From Anaerolineales bacterium (GTDB lineage Bacteria; Chloroflexota; Anaerolineae; Anaerolineales; Villigracilaceae): 48,207 nt of DNA. The notes under the pieces were generated by a model. The model did no database searches. It saw only the letters and a program-made list of their open reading frames with translations, and was not told the origin of the DNA. Below are positions 44,119-48,207 of this stretch, piece by piece. The first letter of the stretch is position 1; every line of letters starts with the position of its first letter. The stretch covers positions 1 to 48,207 of the forward strand of contig JAHDWC010000008.1 in NCBI GenBank assembly GCA_023382575.1, read 5' to 3'. The position numbers and the translations under genes were made by a program.

Positions 44119-45159
44119 ATGATCCCATCCCTCGAACCCGCCCATCTGCTTGTTGTAGATGATAACAAGGTCAACCGCATGATGCTCTCGCGCAATCTTG
44201 GGCTTCAGGGGCACATCGTGGAGACGGCCGAGAACGGACAAGAGGGCTTGGAAAAAATTCGTTCGGGCACGTTCGATCTGGTGCTGCTCGACATCGACAT
44301 GCCGGTGATGAACGGATATGAAGTGTTGGAAGCCTGCCTGAAGGATGTGGAACTGCGGCAGATTCCGATCATCATGACTTCGGCGATGGACGAGTTGGAC
44401 GCGGTAGTGAAATGCGTGGAGCTCGGCGCTGAAGATTACCTGACCAAGCCAGTCAATGCCATTTTGCTGCGCGCGCGGGTGAATGCGAGTTTGGAAAAAA
44501 AACGCCTGCGTGACGAACAACGAAAACTTTTTAGAACGTTCGCGACGAAGGAAGTGGCGGAAGAACTTTTGCGCACAGGCTTTTCGCTGGGCGGAAAGCA
44601 AGTGACAGCCAGCGTTCTCTTCGCGGACATCCGCTCGTTCACGACGATTGCAGAGAGTCAGGACCCAACCGAGACTATTGATCTGCTGAACGAATATTTC
44701 AGTCTGATGTTCGACGCCATCACCGACAACGGCGGGACGGTCAACCAGATGGTGGGCGACGGTTTGCTGGCGATGTTCGGCGCGCCAATCTACTTCAAAG
44801 ATCATGGTGAGAAGGCCGTGCGGGCGGCGCTTCAAATGCTGGAGCGGTTGAAGGAGTTTAACCAGCGACAGCTCGCACGCGGAAAGACGCAACTGCACAT
44901 CGGTATTGGTATCGCGTCTGGGAATATGATCGTGGGATATACAGGCACGCAGAATCGCGCCATTTATACCTGCATCGGGGATACGGTCAACCTTGCCGCA
45001 CGCATCGAGGAATATACGAAGGAAGCGTTACGCCCGCTGTTGATCGACAACTACACCCGCGAAGACCTGCCCGACGATATCAAAGTGGACGACCTAGGCA
45101 GGATCATTTTCAAGGGCAAGAATCAGGCGGTCAATGTGTTTGCTGTGGTGACGGGGTAG
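44119..45159 (+). CDS. Response regulator fused to a class III adenylate/guanylate cyclase
   Basis: A 346-residue protein. The N-terminal receiver has Asp58 (LVLLDIDMPVMNG) and conserved Lys (LTKPVN). The C-terminal class III cyclase domain has the two metal-binding Asp: Asp170 (VLFADIRSFT) and Asp214 (MVGDGLLAMFG), plus a transition-state Asn/Arg region (GDTVNLAARIEEYTK). It should make cAMP or cGMP when phosphorylated through the upstream kinase and HPt protein. Base specificity is not settled from sequence. It ends the three-gene operon. Confidence 0.93.
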   Translation: MIPSLEPAHLLVVDDNKVNRMMLSRNLGLQGHIVETAENGQEGLEKIRSGTFDLVLLDIDMPVMNGYEVLEACLKDVELRQIPIIMTSAMDELDAVVKCVELGAEDYLTKPVNAILLRARVNASLEKKRLRDEQRKLFRTFATKEVAEELLRTGFSLGGKQVTASVLFADIRSFTTIAESQDPTETIDLLNEYFSLMFDAITDNGGTVNQMVGDGLLAMFGAPIYFKDHGEKAVRAALQMLERLKEFNQRQLARGKTQLHIGIGIASGNMIVGYTGTQNRAIYTCIGDTVNLAARIEEYTKEALRPLLIDNYTREDLPDDIKVDDLGRIIFKGKNQAVNVFAVVTG

Positions 45160-45225
45160 CTCCCCACAGAGACGGTGTTGAAAACTATTATTTCGTCACT
45201 TGCGTAGTAAAAAGGAAGGTATTGT

Positions 45226-45885
45226 ATGGGACTTTTTGGTGACAAACTTTTGTTCAGATTAAATGCTTCCTCAATATCATCGGGAGAGTTGAAGCTTCAA
45301 ATAGAGAAGGAAGATAGTAGGTCTTTCCATTTATTTCCCTTTAGTTGTATTTCCCTTATAGGAAGTCAATTAATGATTTTGTCGTCTCGGCATCCTCGCT
45401 CGTTGTCAAGAAAGGTGCTTGAATTCGTCGAGAATCCCCAAAGCAAGTTTGAAACCACCAGTTACGTATCAGGATTTAAACTTGATATCTTTCAAGGTGA
45501 TGGACGACTTTTATATAACCAGTTTGAACCTTTTTACAGTAGAAGCATTCCAGTATATGATGATAATCCTTTACAAACAGATATCGAACGTCTTTTGATG
45601 AATTTTCTTTATTCTATTGTAGATAAATTGGGAAATAGTGATATGTCAAATTTGCAGATATTTCTTCTTACGACAATTATTTTTTATCAACAAGAGTTGA
45701 TCCCCATCATTAGGCGGATAAATTTAAATGATATTGATCAGAGGAAAAGGTTATCTAAAACTCTTATTGATTTTACAAATACGATATATAGAAGTTGGGA
45801 CAATCCAAAATCAATCTCACCCGGAAACAAGTTATTTACAGATAACCTGAACTCCGCAAAGGAATTTGAATCCTATTTGGTATAG
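45226..45885 (+). CDS. AT-rich orphan protein of unknown function
   Basis: A 219-residue soluble protein that I do not recognise. There is no signal peptide, membrane helix or Cys/His cluster; the sequence starts MGLFGDKLLFRLNAS, and the middle is rich in aromatic residues (FEPFYSRSIPVYDDN). Base composition is clearly lower in G+C than all neighbours, and Arg is coded mostly by AGA/AGG where the neighbours use CGN, which points to recent acquisition. The start has AAGGAAGG at 45212-45219, so it looks expressed. It is followed by a palindrome and the 21-bp repeat array. Confidence 0.7.
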   Translation: MGLFGDKLLFRLNASSISSGELKLQIEKEDSRSFHLFPFSCISLIGSQLMILSSRHPRSLSRKVLEFVENPQSKFETTSYVSGFKLDIFQGDGRLLYNQFEPFYSRSIPVYDDNPLQTDIERLLMNFLYSIVDKLGNSDMSNLQIFLLTTIIFYQQELIPIIRRINLNDIDQRKRLSKTLIDFTNTIYRSWDNPKSISPGNKLFTDNLNSAKEFESYLV

Positions 45886-45940
45886 TCCTAAAGTCAAAAA
45901 AATTCATCCCGAAAGCAGCATAGAACACCACCATTGTCTG

Positions 45941-45959
45941 ACATTTTGGGACAAAATGT
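45941..45959. repeat. Short palindrome after the orphan gene
   Basis: ACATTTTG and CAAAATGT surround GGA. No T tract follows. It may be a protein-binding site or weak terminator. Confidence 0.5.
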
Positions 45960-45970
45960 GGCAAAAAACC

Positions 45971-46096
45971 ATTCTCTCTGCTTAATGTGCCAGTTTGTGG
46001 GCTTAACCCGCGAGTTTGTTGGCTTAACCTGAAAGTTTCTTGGCTTAACTCGCGAGTTTGTTGGCTTAATCCGAAAGTTTCTTGGCTTAATTTCTT
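45971..46096. repeat. 21-bp tandem repeat array (about six units)
   Basis: Exact 21-nt spacing with core AGTTT-(G/C)TTGGCTTAA. Units start at 45992, 46013, 46034, 46055 and 46076, with a degenerate one at 45971. Units alternate between a CGCG ending and a GAA ending, so the array is also a 42-bp repeat. It lies upstream of the membrane protein gene at 46149. Confidence 0.88.
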
Positions 46097-46136
46097 CTAC
46101 TCAGGGCAGTAGACAAACCCCAAGATAACTTTCCCT

Positions 46137-46142
46137 TATAAT
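46137..46142 (+). promoter_or_regulatory. Consensus -10 box placed for a leaderless transcript
   Basis: TATAAT ends 6 nt before ATG 46149, the same spacing as at 4818-4823, with no ribosome-binding site. The 21-bp repeat array ends 40 bp upstream and could carry the regulator. Confidence 0.6.
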
Positions 46143-46148
46143 TACGGC

Positions 46149-48128
46149 ATGTCTTTTCGTTCCCCCACAGCACGACAAACCCTCTTAATTGCCTTCATCA
46201 CCCTCATCGCCTACGGACTGCTGTTGCCCGTCACCGGCTTTTACTGGGACGACTGGCCCTTCGCGTGGATCGCGGAATTTCTCGGACCCGCCGAGTTTGT
46301 GCCCGCCTTCATGCCGTTCCGTCCCTTTCTCGGACCCATTTTCTACTTCACCACCAGCCTGATTCCACCCAACCCGCTCGCGTGGCAAATTTTCGCACTG
46401 GTGATCCGCTTTCTAGTCGGGGTGGCGGCGTGGTGGATGTTCAACCAAATCTTTCCAAATCGCAAAACGCTCGCTTATCTGGCCGCCTTGTTAATGCTGG
46501 TCTTCCCCGGCTACAGCCAACATTGGGTGGCATACACCCATATCAATCAGGAACTCATCCCCTTCATTTTTTATCTCTTTTCGTTCGGCTACACCTTCAA
46601 AGCCCTGCGTACCGGCAAGCGGACAGATACCATCATCGCCCTGCTGTTGCAAATCTGCGGCATCTTCCCCACCGAATATTTCTTCGGCATCGAAGGCATC
46701 CGCTTTTTATTTCTCTTCGCCTTCTTTCAAGGCAACCTCATCGAACGCTTTACCAAAACGCTCAAGGTCTGGCTGCCGTATCTGCTGATCTGGATTCTCA
46801 ACGCCGCCTGGCTTTTCTACTACTACAACTTCGGTCCGTATAACTCCTACGAAGTCACAGCCACGCAATCGCCGAATCTATTTTTCTTTTTGACACAGGC
46901 GCTGGATGCTCTGTGGAAAGCGGGACTCTACGTCTGGGGACAAGTGCTCGTCCTAACCTTAACCTCACTGCCCGCGCCCGCCTCTCTCCTGACGTTGGGG
47001 CTGGTGGCTGTTTCTTTTATCTCTCTCACGTGGATGCTGCTCCGCTCCGCGCAAAACGAAGCGCGTGACTCCACCCTTGGCATCTCGCTGATTCTCGTCG
47101 GGCTGGTCGGCATTTTGTTGGGGCGTCTGCCCTCGCTCGCAGCAGGACTTCCCCTCACATTGCAATCTTCCTACGACCGTTTCATGATCTCGATGATGAT
47201 CGGCGGGACAGCCTTCATTCTCGGCATGTTGGAATTGCTGGTCAAACATCCACGTATGAAGATCATCATCGTCTCGGCTTTGATTGCGCTTGGCATCGGT
47301 CAGCAGTTTTTTAATGCCAACATCTTCCGGCGCGACTGGCAAAAGCAAGGCGAAATCTACTGGCAGATGGCATGGCGTATGCCTGCACTCGAACCGAACA
47401 CGGTCTTGCTCACCCATCAAATGCCCATCGACTACGAAACCGACCTGTCTTTCACTGCGCCCATCAACTGGATGTACGCACCCGATTATGTCCGTTCGGA
47501 CCTGCCCTACATGTTGCTTTACACCGAGAAGCGCATCGGCGGCGTCACCTTGCCTGCGCTCGAAAAAGACATCCCCATTTACTATCCCTACCGCACCATC
47601 GACTTCCGCAGTTCCACGTCGAATGCAGTGGTCATCTACATGCCGCAGAACGGCTGTCTGCGTGTGCTTGACCCGGCGCGTGGCGACGCTGTGACCTACT
47701 CCCGCCAGCCAGATGTGCTGACAAATGCCATTCCGCTCTCAGACCCTTCACGCATCATCGCCGACCCGAAGCAACCCGCCCGCCCGAAATTTTTCCCTGA
47801 GCCGGAGCATGGCTGGTGTTACTACTTCACCCACGCTGAACTTGCCAACCAAATAGGCGACTATCAGCGATCTGTGACGCTGGCAGAAGAGGCGTTTGCC
47901 GCCGGTTTGGAGCCGGAAGACCCGACTGAATGGCTGGTTTTCGTCGAGGCGTATGCCATGAGCGGAGATTTTGTCACAGCGCAGGAACTCTCCCGTACCG
48001 CGCTCGATGCGGATGGACGAATCCGCCGCGGGGTGTGCGAAGTTTGGGCGCAAATTCAGACTAAAAGTCCCGAAGGAGGCGAAAAATCCGCCGAAAACGT
48101 TCGATTATCCTTTGATTGCAATCCATAA
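46149..48128 (+). CDS. Polytopic membrane protein, possible GT-C-type glycosyltransferase
   Basis: A 659-residue protein with roughly ten predicted membrane helices in residues 1-410, starting with LLIAFITLIAYGLLLPVTG. An acidic WDDWPF motif follows the first helix, as in GT-C enzymes where an Asp pair in the first outer loop is catalytic. The last 250 residues are outside the membrane; their end (residues about 565-645) has a TPR-like pattern (HAELANQIGDYQRSVTLAEEA, FVEAYAMSGDFVTAQELS in short segments). Family and donor substrate are not certain; polyprenyl-linked sugar transfer is the best guess. It is transcribed alone from a leaderless-type promoter. Confidence 0.65.
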   Translation: MSFRSPTARQTLLIAFITLIAYGLLLPVTGFYWDDWPFAWIAEFLGPAEFVPAFMPFRPFLGPIFYFTTSLIPPNPLAWQIFALVIRFLVGVAAWWMFNQIFPNRKTLAYLAALLMLVFPGYSQHWVAYTHINQELIPFIFYLFSFGYTFKALRTGKRTDTIIALLLQICGIFPTEYFFGIEGIRFLFLFAFFQGNLIERFTKTLKVWLPYLLIWILNAAWLFYYYNFGPYNSYEVTATQSPNLFFFLTQALDALWKAGLYVWGQVLVLTLTSLPAPASLLTLGLVAVSFISLTWMLLRSAQNEARDSTLGISLILVGLVGILLGRLPSLAAGLPLTLQSSYDRFMISMMIGGTAFILGMLELLVKHPRMKIIIVSALIALGIGQQFFNANIFRRDWQKQGEIYWQMAWRMPALEPNTVLLTHQMPIDYETDLSFTAPINWMYAPDYVRSDLPYMLLYTEKRIGGVTLPALEKDIPIYYPYRTIDFRSSTSNAVVIYMPQNGCLRVLDPARGDAVTYSRQPDVLTNAIPLSDPSRIIADPKQPARPKFFPEPEHGWCYYFTHAELANQIGDYQRSVTLAEEAFAAGLEPEDPTEWLVFVEAYAMSGDFVTAQELSRTALDADGRIRRGVCEVWAQIQTKSPEGGEKSAENVRLSFDCNP

Positions 48129-48136
48129 TGCACGGC

Positions 48137-48165
48137 TTGACGCTTTAAACTTCATGTGCTACCAT
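48137..48165 (+). promoter_or_regulatory. Sigma-70-type promoter of the last gene
   Basis: TTGACG, a 17-nt spacer and TACCAT, 31 bp before the ATG at 48197. Confidence 0.55.
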
Positions 48166-48196
48166 CTTTTTTTAGTTCATCGAACGAGGAGAAGAT

Positions 48197-48207
48197 ATGA
48201 CTAAAAA
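48197..48207 (+). CDS. Start of a gene cut by the window end
   Basis: An ATG follows GAGGAG (48186-48191) and begins Met-Thr-Lys. Only the first residues are in view, so nothing can be said about function. The upstream promoter and ribosome-binding site make it a real gene start. Confidence 0.6.

Noticed and set aside
45971-46096. CRISPR array
   Set aside because: The 21-bp units are contiguous, with no unique spacers, and no cas genes are near.

Overview
This 48.2 kb window looks like chromosomal DNA of an anaerobic or facultatively anaerobic member of the Chloroflexota, most likely Anaerolineae. That placement is inferred from gene content and protein style, not from a marker gene. The style includes many lipoproteins with Thr/Pro/Ala/Glu-rich linkers after the lipobox, a complete System I cytochrome c maturation operon with a zinc-ribbon accessory protein, an ETF:menaquinone-oxidoreductase-type Fe-S protein, a RACo-like corrinoid activator cluster and very large GAF-type hybrid kinases. 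UGA is an ordinary stop codon here (for example at 15205-15207 and 31515-31517). I found no tRNA, rRNA, CRISPR array, insertion sequence or phage gene. No stretch longer than about 300 bp lacks a gene.

Layout. 1-5760: two tandem deacetylase-like secreted proteins (the first cut by the window edge), a HIT protein, a double-length ThyX-like protein, an aldo/keto reductase (minus strand) and a LysM lipoprotein. 5768-8765 (minus): a membrane-anchored metallopeptidase overlapping a peptide-type ABC substrate-binding protein. 8961-17579: ccmE-ccmF-ccmH-thioredoxin-zinc ribbon protein-cytochrome c lipoprotein-ccmA-ccmB-ccmC-ccmD-like, a full haem delivery and cytochrome c assembly operon. 17630-20366: a secreted lytic-transglycosylase-like protein and, convergent to it, a thioredoxin-VKOR fusion for disulfide formation. 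20563-23899: a CRP/FNR-type palindrome, a 13-haem cytochrome lipoprotein whose reading frame contains an in-frame UGA followed by a SECIS-like hairpin, and a lipoprotein made of four complete rhodanese domains. 24067-27059: a LysR regulator and a membrane Fe-S oxidoreductase. 27123-28746 (minus): an aminotransferase and a ProX-type editing deacylase. 28929-33097: a peptide-type ABC importer without its ATPases, then a degenerate SDR protein. 33166-34404: a HI0933-type flavoprotein. 34549-38906: a corrinoid/methyl-transfer module (small 'virulence factor' domain protein, RACo-like activator, homocysteine methyltransferase-like protein, MtaA/UroD-like protein). 38981-45159: a three-gene phosphorelay (six-GAF hybrid kinase, HPt protein, response regulator-cyclase). 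45226-46096: an AT-rich orphan gene and a 21-bp tandem repeat array. 46149-48128: a polytopic membrane protein, then the start of one more gene.

How it fits together. The Ccm operon and the Trx-VKOR protein supply the apparatus needed to make extracytoplasmic c-type cytochromes. The 13-haem lipoprotein and its four-rhodanese partner are probable clients and form a candidate respiratory module acting on sulfur (or selenium) compounds outside the cell membrane. The palindrome in front of that module has the exact half-sites of the CRP/FNR family. The window also encodes a class III cyclase at the end of a phosphorelay, so a cyclic-nucleotide link is possible but unproven.

The most interesting object is the interrupted 13-haem cytochrome (20599-22131). 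The signal peptide and first haem site lie before the UGA and the other twelve haem sites lie after it, in the same frame. A selenocysteine-containing multihaem cytochrome is the explanation I favour; a nonsense mutation or sequencing error is the main alternative.
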